64,000 bases of DNA from JAFIEN01 sp051859505 (lineage in GTDB: Bacteria > Pseudomonadota > Alphaproteobacteria > Rhodobacterales > Rhodobacteraceae), in contig JBHYFN010000011.1 in the NCBI GenBank assembly GCA_051859505.1, forward strand, positions 1 to 64,000, given 5' to 3'. The notes beneath the pieces were generated by a model. That model did no database searches, was not told where the DNA came from, and saw only the letters and a program-made list of their open reading frames with translations. Below are positions 51,468-61,327 of this stretch, piece by piece (position 1 is the first letter of the stretch; the number at the start of each line of letters is the position of its first letter). A program made the position numbers and the translations under genes.

Positions 51468-52582
51468 GATGTTCCTCCGATGATGACCTGGCTCCCCTCG
51501 ACCGTCTGCGCGGCAATCGCGCTCCAGTCCCAGTCGATGCCCAGCCCGGGCGTCTCGGGCGGATGCGCGCGACCCTGCCGCAGATCGAGGCGCGAGGTGG
51601 TGATCGCATCCAGCTGCGGGATATATTCCAGCATCCAGGAATTGGGCACGGCACAGATCAGGCTGACATGCAGTTCCATCAGGAAATGCGGGCAAACGGC
51701 GATGTTATGCGCCTCGGCCATATGCGCCACCTTCAGCCAGGGCGTGATCCCCCCGATCCGCGCGGCATCGACCTGACAGATGCTGGCCGCACCCTGCAGG
51801 AAGTAATCCTTGAACTGGCTGATCGAATAGAGGCTCTCGCCCACGGCAATCGGCACGCGGGAATGGCGGGCCAGCTGGGCATGCGCCCCCACATCATCGG
51901 CGGGCATCGGCTCCTCGAACCAGCCGATCCCGTGACGGGCCAGCATGTCGGCCCGCATCATCGCCTGATGGAGGGCGAAACCCTGATTGGCATCGGTGAA
52001 CAGGTGAAACGCATCGCCCACCGCCGCACGCACCGCCCCCAGCCGCGCATCATCCTCGGCCAGATGCGGCCGCCCGATCTTGACCTTGGACCCGGCAAAG
52101 CCCTGCGCCTGTACCGCCAGCGCATCCTCGACCAGCGCCTCCATCTCGATATGCAGCCAGCCACCTTCCGTCGAATAGACCGGCACGCTGTCCTTCGCCC
52201 CCCCCGCCATCCGCCACAGCGGCACCCGCGCCCGCCGGCAGCGCAGATCCCAAAGCGCAGTATCCACGGCCGCAATCGCCAGCGAGGTCAGCGCCCCCAC
52301 CGCCGTCGCATGGGTCGCAAACAGCAGATCGCGCCAGATCCCCTCGATCTCTTCCGCCTCGCGCCCGATCAGCCGCGGCGCCAGCGTCTCGCGCAGGAGC
52401 GAGACAACCGCCGGCCCCCCGGTCCCGATCGTGTAGGAATAGCCCGTCCCCGAGGCGCCATCGCTGTCGGTGATCGTGACGATGGGGGTCTCCTGACTGA
52501 CGAAAGACTGGATCGCATCGGTGCGCTTCACCTTCGGCACCAGATCCACCATCCGTATCTCGACCCGTTCGATCCGTGCCAT
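51464..52582 (-). CDS. Enolase-superfamily sugar-acid dehydratase (mandelate racemase subgroup)
   Basis: Protein of 372 residues. Catalytic and metal positions of the mandelate-racemase subgroup are visible: the KxK motif in SKVKIGRP, metal ligands in FTDANQG, WFEEPMP and AVGESLYS, and the His base in CPHFLMELHV. Members dehydrate acid sugars (galactarate, talarate, fuconate, rhamnonate). Which one cannot be read from motifs, but the deoxy-sugar neighbours favour L-fuconate or L-rhamnonate. It is first in the leftward cluster. The presence of a second dehydratase (UxaA) in the same operon is noteworthy. Confidence 0.9.
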   Translation of the reverse strand: MARIERVEIRMVDLVPKVKRTDAIQSFVSQETPIVTITDSDGASGTGYSYTIGTGGPAVVSLLRETLAPRLIGREAEEIEGIWRDLLFATHATAVGALTSLAIAAVDTALWDLRCRRARVPLWRMAGGAKDSVPVYSTEGGWLHIEMEALVEDALAVQAQGFAGSKVKIGRPHLAEDDARLGAVRAAVGDAFHLFTDANQGFALHQAMMRADMLARHGIGWFEEPMPADDVGAHAQLARHSRVPIAVGESLYSISQFKDYFLQGAASICQVDAARIGGITPWLKVAHMAEAHNIAVCPHFLMELHVSLICAVPNSWMLEYIPQLDAITTSRLDLRQGRAHPPETPGLGIDWDWSAIAAQTVEGSQVIIGGTS

Positions 52583-52724
52583 CAGGCCCCCCCCCTGTCA
52601 CCCCTCGCCGCATCAAAAGGCCAGAGCCGCCCGAGCGCAAGCCGCCTTCGCGCCCGCGCGCGCGCCCCGGACACCGATCCGCCCCCCCACACCCCGGCCG
52701 GCCCCGCACCCTGCCCTCTTCCTG

Positions 52725-52769
52725 CTTCTTTTGTTCCCAAATATCCCGGGGTCCGGGGCAGAGCCCCGG
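52725..52769 (-). repeat. GC-hairpin/GGATATTT-AACAAAAGAAG element, copy D
   Basis: On the minus strand CCGGGGC-TCT-GCCCCGG, ACCCCGGGATATTTGGG, then AACAAAAGAAG. Shorter than other copies because the second stem is missing. It lies about 50 bases after the stop of the SbcC-like gene and upstream of the sugar-acid cluster. Confidence 0.85.
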
Positions 52770-52816
52770 TTCCGCCCTCGGGATCGAACACCCCGCCCCC
52801 GTCTATCACACCCCGC

Positions 52817-55450
52817 CTATCCCGCCGGTCCGATCCGCACCCCGGGCCGCGCGCCGCCAAGGGCGGCAAAGGCCATCTGCCGGCAGGTCAGCACGATCAC
52901 CTGCTGATCCGCCGCGACCCGATGCAGCGCGGTGAACATCCGCACGATCCGGTCGTCATCGCTATGGACCAGCGCATCGTCGAGGATCACCGGCACCGGC
53001 CGCCCCGAACGCGCAAAGAGCCGGGCAAAGGCCAGGCGCGTCAGGATGGCGATCTGTTCCTGCGTGCCGCCGCTCAGCCGCGAAAGGCTCTCCTCGGCGC
53101 CCGCCCGCGCCAGCCGCCCCGGCAAAAGCGTGTCGGGGTCGAAATCCAGCGCCGCATTGGCATGCAGGATCGCCAGAAGCGGGGCCAGCTCCTCCTGAAC
53201 CGGGCCGAAATAGGCCTCGCGCGCCGCCGCCCGCGTGCCCTGCAACACCTCGCGCAGCCGCAACAGCGCCGCGACCTCGGCGCGCAGCCGCTCCCCCCGC
53301 TCGCGCGCCGCAGCCAGCCGCCCCTCGGCCTCTTCCAGCGCCTCGCTCAGGCCCAGATCCGCCTGGGCGCGGATCTCGCCCTCAAGCCGCGCGCGCGCCT
53401 CGCGCAGGCTGGCGATCTCGGAGCGGGCCGCGGCAAGCGCGCTCTCGGCCCGCGCCTTCTCGGCGCGCAGGGTCTCCAGATCGGGGACCGTTTCGGCCAG
53501 ACGATCCGCCGCGATCCCCGCCGCCGTCTGCGCCTCTCGCATCCGCATCCACTCGGCCTCGGCCGTCGCGAGCCTTGCCTCGCGCGTATCAGACCGCCCC
53601 GCCGCCGCCTCGGCCGCCGCGGCCGCTTCCTCGGCCTGTCGCGCCTCGGCCCGGGCCGCCGCCGCGCGGCCCGTCAGGTCCAGCACCCCGGCCCGCAGCG
53701 CCTCGAACGCCGCGCGCGCCTGGGCCTCGGCCGCCAGCGCCGCCTCATGCGCAAGGGCGAGGGTCGCTGCATCCTCCTCCGCCTCTCCGCCTCGGGTCTC
53801 TCCCCCCTCCACCGCGGCGCGCGCGCGCGTCCGGTCCAGCGCGGCGCGCAGGGCGGCGATCCCCTCGGGGGCGAGCGTTCCCAGCATCGCCCGCGCCAGC
53901 CGCGCTGCCCCTTCGGCCTCCTTGCGGTCGGAGAGGGCGGCGCGCGCCTCCTCCACCGTCTCCGCCCCGCAGGCCTCAAGCGCGGCGCGCAGCTCTGCCG
54001 CCGCCTTCTCCAGACCTGCGCGCGCAGCGCCATCGCCGGCGGCGCCGGGGTCGATGGTCATCTGCCCGATCCCCGGCAGATCCAGCCGCATCCGGCGGGT
54101 CAGGGCGCTGTCGCCCTCGGGCAGGGGGCCGTCCTCGGCGGTGATCCGCTCGGCGCCGCTGTAGCGCAAGGTCAGCCGCACCGCCTGCGCCTCGGCCCGG
54201 GCCCGCGCGGCGGCCTCGGCGGCGAGGGCCTGTTCGATCCGGGTCAGCCCCGCCTCGGTCGCCTGCGTCAGCGACAGCGTCGCCTCGGCCGCCGCAAGCA
54301 CCGCCTGCTGCGCCTCGGCCGCGAGCAGCGCCTCTTCCTGCCGGGCCAGCACTGCCGCCGCCTCGCGCGCGCTGGCCCGCCGGCTGGCGCGCTGCAGGGC
54401 CTCGGCCGCCTCCGCCACATGGCGCGCGGCCTTGTCCCGCGCGGCCTCTGCCGCCGCCTCGCCCGCCCGCGCCTCGGCCAGCTCCGCCGCCAACCGCTCG
54501 GCCCCAGCCGCCGCCCCCCGCGCCCGATCCGCCGCCCCCCGCGCCGCCTCGATCGCCTGCGAGAGGGTGGTGAACGCCGCCTCGGCCGCGTGATGCTGCA
54601 GCCTGGCCAGTTCCGCGCGCTGCCGCGCCTCGGCCAGTTGCGTCGCCCGATCCTCACCGGCCTTGAGCGCGGCCTCCGCCGCCTGCGCCGCCGCCAGAAG
54701 CGCCGCCTCGGCCTCGGGCCGGGTCAGCCGGGCAAGGGCGGCGCGGGTCCGGCCCAGATCCTCCAGCGCCGCCGCCAGCCGCGCCGACTGGGCCTGAAGC
54801 CCGGCCACCTCGGCCTCCAGCGCCTCGACCTCGTCCAGCGCCTCTTTCAGCGGCCCGCCCGCGCGGGGGCGATCGGTGCCGGTGACCTGCCGGTCAAGGG
54901 CGGCCTGACAGGCGGCCATCACCCGGTCCATCCGCCGCCCGCCGGTCATCAGGTCGATCTCTCCGGCGACCGAGGACAGAAGATCGCGCCGCGCCGTGAG
55001 CCCGTCGCCCTTCCCGTCCTCAAGCCCGGTCACGCCCTGACGCACCCACAACAGCCCCGCAGGCCCGGCCTTGCCATCCCCCAGAAGCGCGGTGATCCAG
55101 CGTTCGGCCTCGTCCGCCTGGGCGATGACCCGGCCCGAGCGCAGATCGCTGACCCGCGCCATGGCCTTGCTCAGAAAGGTCTTTTCGACCCGGAACAGGC
55201 CTTCGGCGGTTTCCACATCGGCCCGCACGCCCACGCCCCCGCCCCCCGGATCGGGCTGCAGCGACCGCACCTCGCGGTGGCGGCTGCCGTGGGGTTGAAA
55301 GAACAGCGCGTGCAGCGCGTCGAAGAAGGTGGTCTTGCCGAATTCGTTGGGCGCGTCGATCACGGTGATCCCGTCGCCGATCCCCTCGATCTCGGCCACC
55401 TGCCCGGCAAAGCGCCGCACGTTTTCAAGGGCCAGCGCGCGAAGCTTCAT
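52817..55450 (-). CDS. SbcC/YhaN-like SMC-type ATPase
   Basis: Protein of 877 residues. The N-terminal Walker A is unusual (APNEFGKTTFFDALHALFF). The long middle part is Ala/Glu/Arg-rich coiled coil. The C-terminal ABC signature LSRLSGGTQEQIAILTRLAF and Walker B PVILDDALVHSDDDR complete an SMC-type head. FxAPNEFGKTT and the NVRRF start are typical of the YhaN group. It probably works with the nuclease subunit encoded just upstream (ATGA overlap) in DNA end processing. It is shorter than SbcC (about 1050) and has no obvious zinc hook. Confidence 0.9.
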   Translation of the reverse strand: MKLRALALENVRRFAGQVAEIEGIGDGITVIDAPNEFGKTTFFDALHALFFQPHGSRHREVRSLQPDPGGGGVGVRADVETAEGLFRVEKTFLSKAMARVSDLRSGRVIAQADEAERWITALLGDGKAGPAGLLWVRQGVTGLEDGKGDGLTARRDLLSSVAGEIDLMTGGRRMDRVMAACQAALDRQVTGTDRPRAGGPLKEALDEVEALEAEVAGLQAQSARLAAALEDLGRTRAALARLTRPEAEAALLAAAQAAEAALKAGEDRATQLAEARQRAELARLQHHAAEAAFTTLSQAIEAARGAADRARGAAAGAERLAAELAEARAGEAAAEAARDKAARHVAEAAEALQRASRRASAREAAAVLARQEEALLAAEAQQAVLAAAEATLSLTQATEAGLTRIEQALAAEAAARARAEAQAVRLTLRYSGAERITAEDGPLPEGDSALTRRMRLDLPGIGQMTIDPGAAGDGAARAGLEKAAAELRAALEACGAETVEEARAALSDRKEAEGAARLARAMLGTLAPEGIAALRAALDRTRARAAVEGGETRGGEAEEDAATLALAHEAALAAEAQARAAFEALRAGVLDLTGRAAAARAEARQAEEAAAAAEAAAGRSDTREARLATAEAEWMRMREAQTAAGIAADRLAETVPDLETLRAEKARAESALAAARSEIASLREARARLEGEIRAQADLGLSEALEEAEGRLAAARERGERLRAEVAALLRLREVLQGTRAAAREAYFGPVQEELAPLLAILHANAALDFDPDTLLPGRLARAGAEESLSRLSGGTQEQIAILTRLAFARLFARSGRPVPVILDDALVHSDDDRIVRMFTALHRVAADQQVIVLTCRQMAFAALGGARPGVRIGPAG

Positions 55451-56601
55451 TCCGCCTCCCGCGCGAAGGCGAAGAGATGCTGCAGCGCCCGCGCCGCGAC
55501 CTGCCGCGCCTCCGGGGCAAGGCTCTCGTCCCCGGCCTCGGAGGCCAGCGCCTCGGCCGCCATCCGCAAGGCGCCGCCGCTGTCGATCCGGTCCAGATCG
55601 GCGGCATCCTGCGCCAGCGCCAGCGCGCCGGTCTGCGCCTCGAAATGCAGGAAGTCCGGCGCAAGCCGCGCGAGCCCCGCGGCCAGATCATCCTGCGCCG
55701 CCAGCCCCAGCCGGCCCGAGACGACAAGCTGCATCAGAACCTCGGCCCGCCGCGCAAGTGCGGGCAGCGCCGGTTCCAGCCGGGCCAGGGGATCCTCGCC
55801 CTCCAGCAGGTCAAGCGCCGCATGCACCCAATCCAGCGCGCCGGTCGCCACCGATTGCACCTCGGGCACGGCCCCCGGCCCCGCCAGCCCCACGATCAAC
55901 GCCGCCCCCGTGACGCCGCCGGTCCGGGCGTGGCGAAAGCCGTCAGCCTCGGGCGTGCCGGCATACCAGGTCCGCGCCCCGATCCGCAGCTGCCCATGCC
56001 AATCCCCAAGCGCGAGATAGTCCAGCCCCGAGCGCTCGGCCCGGTCGGGCGGGATCACCGCCGGATCGCCATCCTCGCCGCTGGTGAAATCCGTGACCGC
56101 CCCATGCGCCAGCCCGATCCGCAGGGCCCCCGGCGCGGTTTCGGCCGCCAGAGCCTCGGTCAGATCCCGCCCCGGCCGCCGCGCCGTGGCGGGGGCGGCC
56201 AGCAGAACGACCTCCGGCCCCGCCTCCCCCTCCCCGGGGGAAAGCCCAACCGGCCCGGGATCCAGCACCAGGCGCAGATTCGGCGGGGCCTCACCCGCGA
56301 TACGCTGCCAGAGCGGGCTTGCGGCAAGGCTGTCGTGATTGCCCGGCAGCATCACCCAGGTCAGCCCCGGATCGGCCGCGATCGCATTCAGCGCCTGCCG
56401 GATGACGGCGGGGGCGGGCGTCTCGCTGTCGAATGTGTCCCCGGCCAGCAGCACCGTCCCGGCCCCTTGCGCCCGCGCCGCCTCGGCCAGCCGGCCGATC
56501 AGCCCGGCCCGCGCCTGCCGCAGCGCGCCGCGCACCTCTTCGGGAAAGCGGCCGAAGGGCTTGCCCAGATGCAGATCGGCGCTGTGCAGGAAACGGAACA
56601 T
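55447..56601 (-). CDS. SbcD/YhaO-like DNA repair exonuclease
   Basis: Calcineurin-like phosphoesterase of 384 residues. Metal motifs are FLHSADLHLGKPFG, VLLAGDTFDSET, VMLPGNHDSL, then GLAHGAV and YLALGDWHGQ. The start HSADLHLGKPF is typical of the YhaO branch of SbcD/Mre11. It is the first gene of a two-gene unit with the SMC-type ATPase and probably forms a complex with it for double-strand break or hairpin processing. Confidence 0.92.
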   Translation of the reverse strand: MFRFLHSADLHLGKPFGRFPEEVRGALRQARAGLIGRLAEAARAQGAGTVLLAGDTFDSETPAPAVIRQALNAIAADPGLTWVMLPGNHDSLAASPLWQRIAGEAPPNLRLVLDPGPVGLSPGEGEAGPEVVLLAAPATARRPGRDLTEALAAETAPGALRIGLAHGAVTDFTSGEDGDPAVIPPDRAERSGLDYLALGDWHGQLRIGARTWYAGTPEADGFRHARTGGVTGAALIVGLAGPGAVPEVQSVATGALDWVHAALDLLEGEDPLARLEPALPALARRAEVLMQLVVSGRLGLAAQDDLAAGLARLAPDFLHFEAQTGALALAQDAADLDRIDSGGALRMAAEALASEAGDESLAPEARQVAARALQHLFAFAREAE

Positions 56602-56653
56602 CGGCCCCCGAAGGATTGTGCCGCCCCACCCTGCCCCGGCCCGCCCCTCCGTT

Positions 56654-56692
56654 CAATGGCCCTGTGCAATGGCCCGGCGCAATGGCCCGGCG
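56654..56692. repeat. Three 13-bp tandem repeats upstream of the SbcD-like gene
   Basis: CAATGGCCCTGTG then CAATGGCCCGGCG twice, in the divergent spacer between the SbcD-like gene and a small open frame. No function evident. Confidence 0.7.
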
Positions 56693-56872
56693 ACACCGCC
56701 CCCGGCGCCGGCCCTTTGCAACCTGCGGCAACCGCGCCACATTCCCGCCACAATTCCGACACCTCCCCGCCCCCTTGCTCTGGCATTCTGCCCCGAAGGC
56801 CAACAAGAGCCGGGCGCTGTCGCAAAGACCCAACCCATGGGCATCGCACAGCCGAGCAGAAAGGAAGACCCG

Positions 56873-57040
56873 ATGGCACAGGCCATTCCCGCCCCCACCG
56901 GCGGCCCGCTTCGCACCGAGGCCACCGCGCCCGACCGGCGCATCACCGACCCCGACCCGGCCCGATCCGCGCCTCGTCCGGCGAGCCTCGACAAGACGCC
57001 GCCCGCTGCCCCCCTGTTCCGCGACCTCGCCAGCATCTGA
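56873..57040 (+). CDS. Possible small protein, 55 residues
   Basis: Open frame with AAGGAAG seven bases before the ATG. The product is hydrophilic, rich in Ala, Pro, Asp and Arg, and begins MAQAIPAPTGGPLRTEATAP. It ends PLFRDLASI. It has no hydrophobic segment and no known motif, and looks intrinsically disordered. The good RBS and independent position argue for a gene; the composition argues for caution. Confidence 0.4.
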   Translation: MAQAIPAPTGGPLRTEATAPDRRITDPDPARSAPRPASLDKTPPAAPLFRDLASI

Positions 57041-57091
57041 ACCCGGGCGCAGGCACTGGAGCCTCGGCCCGCCCCGTGGCAGACTGCGGCC

Positions 57092-57424
57092 ATGACGCCG
57101 ATCTCCTCGATCCGCAATCTCGGCCCCGCCATGGAGGCCGCCTTCGCCCGCGCCGGCATCGCCAGCGCCGAGGAATTGCGCGCGCTGGGCGCCGATGCCG
57201 CCTATACCCGCCTTCTGGCCCAGGGCGAACGGCCGCATTTCATCGCCTATTACGTGCTGCACATGGCGCTTCAGGGCCGGCCCTGGAACGATTGCCGGGG
57301 CGCCGAGAAAGCCGCCCTGCGGCAGCGATTCGACGCGCTGAAAGCCGAGGCGCAGACCGCACCGGGGGCCGAGCTTGACCGCTTCATGCGCGAGATCGGG
57401 CTCATCGGCGGCCGCGCCCGCTGA
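57092..57424 (+). CDS. TfoX/Sxy C-terminal-domain protein
   Basis: Protein of 110 residues. ISSIRNLGPAMEAAFARAGI is the TfoX_C (helix-hairpin-helix-like) signature. It is followed by LRALGADAAYTRLLAQG and YYVLHMALQGRPWND. It lacks the N-terminal TfoX domain, as do many alphaproteobacterial members. Full-length TfoX regulates competence; the role of the stand-alone C-terminal form is unknown. Confidence 0.87.
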   Translation: MTPISSIRNLGPAMEAAFARAGIASAEELRALGADAAYTRLLAQGERPHFIAYYVLHMALQGRPWNDCRGAEKAALRQRFDALKAEAQTAPGAELDRFMREIGLIGGRAR

Positions 57425-57491
57425 AGCGGTCTTTTCCTGTGCGCGCCGGCACAGTAAACCCCTGGCAACCAACCACGGGACAGATGCCGCC

Positions 57492-57992
57492 ATGACGCTT
57501 CTCCGCAAGGCCCTTCTCACCCTCGCCCTGCTGTCGCTCGCCGCCTGCGCCCGCGCGCCCGAGACCCTGCCCGGCTACCGCAGCCACAACCCGCCCTTGC
57601 ACCAGAACGAGACGCCCGAACTGCGCAAGCTGATCGACGAGGCGGCGGTGATGCATGACCTGCCGCCCGAGCTTCTGCACCGCGTCATCATCCGCGAAAG
57701 CCGCCACAATCCGGCGGCGCGCAACGGGCCCTATTGGGGGCTGATGCAGATCATGCCGGAAACCGCCCGCACCATGGGGTTCCGCGGCCAACCCTCCGAA
57801 CTGCTCGATCCCGCCGTGAACCTGCGCTATGCGGGGGCCTACCTGCGCGGCGCCTATATCGTGGCCAATGGCAATCATGACGAGGCGGTGCGCTGGTATG
57901 CCTCGGGCTATTACTACGAGGCGCGCAACCGCTGCCTGCTGGTCGCAACCGGCCTGCGCGGGTCCGAAGTCCGGCGCGACTGCCGCGGCTGA
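57492..57992 (+). CDS. Lytic transglycosylase lipoprotein (SLT domain)
   Basis: Predicted lipoprotein of 166 residues with lipobox LAAC (residue about 18). The SLT domain is complete: PPELLHRVIIRESRHNPAA with the catalytic Glu, then GPYWGLMQIMPETARTMG and NLRYAGAYLRG. It cleaves peptidoglycan glycan strands with 1,6-anhydro ring formation. It is about as small as SLT proteins get, since it has no further domains. The start at 57492 fits the signal sequence. Confidence 0.92.
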   Translation: MTLLRKALLTLALLSLAACARAPETLPGYRSHNPPLHQNETPELRKLIDEAAVMHDLPPELLHRVIIRESRHNPAARNGPYWGLMQIMPETARTMGFRGQPSELLDPAVNLRYAGAYLRGAYIVANGNHDEAVRWYASGYYYEARNRCLLVATGLRGSEVRRDCRG

Positions 57993-58001
57993 CCGGGCGC
58001 C

Positions 58002-58490
58002 CTAAAGGCCAGGATCGCCCGGCCCCGGCCCGTGGTCAGGCGGGGGGTCATACAGCGCGCGCTCCGCCGCATCGGGCGGCTCGAAGAGGCGCAGCCAGCC
58101 CTCCACCTCCTCCCGGCTGATCGCAGGGCTTTCGCGGCCCCGCGCGGCGATCCGGGCGTAAAGCACATCGGCAGGCGCCTCCAGGGCATGAAGCTCCACC
58201 CCCACCCCAAGGGCGCGCGCGCCCGCGCGCAGGTGGTCACGCTCGGCCCGCCCCCAGGTGCCCCATTCGATCACCACCGACAGCCCCAGCCGCAACAGGT
58301 GCTGCGCCATCTCCCATTGCAGCGCCTCGATCCGGGCGCGGGCGGGGCTGTCATGCAGGTTGACCGCCAGCGCCTCCATCCAGTCGTCGGGATCAAAGCG
58401 AAAGGCCGGCCGCGCCGCCGCGATCCGGCGCGCCAGCGTCGTCTTGCCCGATCCGGGCAGGCCGCAGATGAGGATCAGACGGGGCAGCAC
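58002..58490 (-). CDS. P-loop kinase-like protein (AAA_33)
   Basis: Protein of about 162 residues. Walker A is LILICGLPGSGKTTLARRI, followed by FRFDPDDWMEALAVNL, LGLSVVIEWGTWGRAERDHL and VLYARIAARG. This is the AAA_33 pattern shared with the low-GC kinase-like gene at 35331. A GTG start at 58490 places the P-loop near the N terminus, as usual. ATG at 58538 would add 16 residues. Substrate unknown. Confidence 0.83.
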   Translation of the reverse strand: MLPRLILICGLPGSGKTTLARRIAAARPAFRFDPDDWMEALAVNLHDSPARARIEALQWEMAQHLLRLGLSVVIEWGTWGRAERDHLRAGARALGVGVELHALEAPADVLYARIAARGRESPAISREEVEGWLRLFEPPDAAERALYDPPPDHGPGPGDPGL

Positions 58491-58545
58491 GGCATCAGGA
58501 TGGCCTGTTTCACCCCAAAGGCAAAGGCCCATCCGCAACGCAAGA

Positions 58546-58569
58546 CGCCCGCCCCAGCCGGGACGGGCG
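58546..58569 (-). terminator. Probable terminator of ndk
   Basis: On the minus strand CGCCCGTCCC, loop GGCT, GGGGCGGGCG, a ten-base stem with one U-G pair starting about 33 bases beyond the ndk stop and followed by TCTTGCGTT. The U-tract is weak. Confidence 0.55.
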
Positions 58570-58601
58570 CCTCAAGCTCTCTGACGAAAGACCCGCGCCG
58601 G

Positions 58602-59024
58602 TCAGCCGACCAGTTCGAGGCCCGAAAAGAAGAAGGCGATCTCTTCCCTGGCCGTCTCGGGCGCGTCCGAGCCGTGCACCGAATTCTCGCCCACCGATTC
58701 CGCGAATTCGGCGCGGATCGTGCCGGGGGCGGCATCCTTGGGATTGGTCGCGCCCATCACCTCGCGGTTGCGCACGACGGCATCCTCGCCCTCGAGCACC
58801 TGCACCACGACCGGACCCGAGGCCATGAACTCGGTCAATTCGCCGAAGAAGGGCCGCTCGCGATGGACCGCATAAAACTGGCCGGCCTGATCGACGGTCA
58901 GCTGGATCCGCTTCTGGGCGACGATGCGCAGGCCGGCCTCTTCGAATTTGGCATTGATCTTGCCGGTCAGATTGCGCCGGGTGGCGTCCGGCTTGATGAT
59001 GGAAAGGGTGCGTTCGGTCGCCAT
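58602..59024 (-). CDS. ndk: Nucleoside diphosphate kinase
   Basis: Enzyme of 140 residues that transfers gamma-phosphate between nucleoside triphosphates and diphosphates through a phospho-His. [20 protein letters not shown] opens it, and [12 protein letters not shown] holds the catalytic His (about residue 117). [20 protein letters not shown] is also typical. Upstream lie a short GC hairpin (59047-59062), the 31-base C tract and repeat copy E. Confidence 0.97.
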   Translation of the reverse strand: MATERTLSIIKPDATRRNLTGKINAKFEEAGLRIVAQKRIQLTVDQAGQFYAVHRERPFFGELTEFMASGPVVVQVLEGEDAVVRNREVMGATNPKDAAPGTIRAEFAESVGENSVHGSDAPETAREEIAFFFSGLELVG

Positions 59025-59117
59025 GTCTGAACCTCTGGACTGAAAAGCGGGGCCAGCCCCGCAAAGGACGCGGCCCCGTTAGCATGGCCCCCCGGGGATG
59101 AAAAGCGCCGCCGCGCC

Positions 59118-59149
<32 letters not shown>

Positions 59150-59155
59150 TTCCTG

Positions 59156-59217
59156 CTTCTTTTGTTCCCAAATATCCCGGGGGGAGGCGCCAGAGGCGCC
59201 GGGGGGCAGCGCCCCCC
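59156..59217 (-). repeat. GC-hairpin/GGATATTT-AACAAAAGAAG element, copy E
   Basis: On the minus strand GGGGGGC-GCT-GCCCCCC, a second stem (GGCGCC-TCT-GGCGCC), CCCCCCGGGATATTTGGG, then AACAAAAGAAG. It is the only copy in a divergent region (ndk/radA), so it follows no gene on its own strand. Confidence 0.85.
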
Positions 59218-59284
59218 TGCCACACCTCCGCCAGGACCACCCCGTCCCATTGCCCTCGCCCGCCATTTGCCCCAGAACAGCCGC

Positions 59285-60664
<1,380 letters not shown>

Positions 60665-60674
60665 GGGCGAGGGC

Positions 60675-61229
60675 ATGGAAGGTTTCACCATCATCGACGG
60701 GGTTGTCGCCGTCATCATCGTGCTTTCGGCGCTGCTCGCCTATTCGCGCGGCTTCGTGCGCGAGACGCTCGCCATCCTCGGCTGGATCGCGGCGGCCGTG
60801 CTGGCCTTCCTCTTTGCCGATCAGGTCCGCCCGCTGATCGCGGGCCTGCCGATCGTGGGCGATTTCATCGGCGGCTCCTGCGAACTGGCGCTGATCGCGG
60901 CTTTCGCGGCGGTCTTTGCGCTGGCACTCGTGGTCTTTTCGATCTTCACGCCGCTCTTTTCCTCGGTGGTGCAGCGCTCGGTCCTGGGCGGGCTCGACCA
61001 GGGGCTGGGCTTCCTCTTCGGCGTCTTGCGCGGCATCCTCCTCGTGGGCGTGGCCTTCTTCGTCTACGAGACGGTGCTGGCCGCCCAGTCGATCGCCATG
61101 ATTGAAGACAGCCGCGCGGCGGCGGTCTTTTCGCGCATGACCGGCACGATCGAGGAACAGGATCCCGAACAGGCGCTGGGCTGGGTCACCCGCCAGTACG
61201 AGCAACTGGTCAGCAACTGCGGCAACTGA
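60675..61229 (+). CDS. cvpA: CvpA-family membrane protein
   Basis: Membrane protein of 184 residues with four helices. It opens TIIDGVVAVIIVLSALLAYS followed by RGFVRETLAILGWIAAAVLA, the CvpA signature. LGGLDQGLGFLFGVLRGILL is the second conserved block. It is linked to colicin V production and envelope stress in other bacteria. It lies between radA and purF on the same strand, and cvpA-purF linkage is common. Confidence 0.93.
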   Translation: MEGFTIIDGVVAVIIVLSALLAYSRGFVRETLAILGWIAAAVLAFLFADQVRPLIAGLPIVGDFIGGSCELALIAAFAAVFALALVVFSIFTPLFSSVVQRSVLGGLDQGLGFLFGVLRGILLVGVAFFVYETVLAAQSIAMIEDSRAAAVFSRMTGTIEEQDPEQALGWVTRQYEQLVSNCGN

Positions 61230-61327
61230 CCTCCCCGATCGCCGGCCAGAATGTGATAGGTTCGTGACAGCCTGCCCTCCTGCGGCTAAGAGGGGGCAAG
61301 CCTGACACCGGATCCGGAGCTGCCCCC

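Noticed and set aside
51563..56020. Very long plus-strand open frame (1485 codons) opposite the enolase-superfamily and SbcC-like genes
   Set aside because: His/Arg/Gln/Gly-rich product without any domain, running antisense to two well-supported genes; a by-product of high GC and strong codon bias.
59162..59284. Upstream extension of RadA by 41 codons
   Set aside because: It would translate repeat copy E; the ATG at 59285 sits directly before the zinc finger as in the family.
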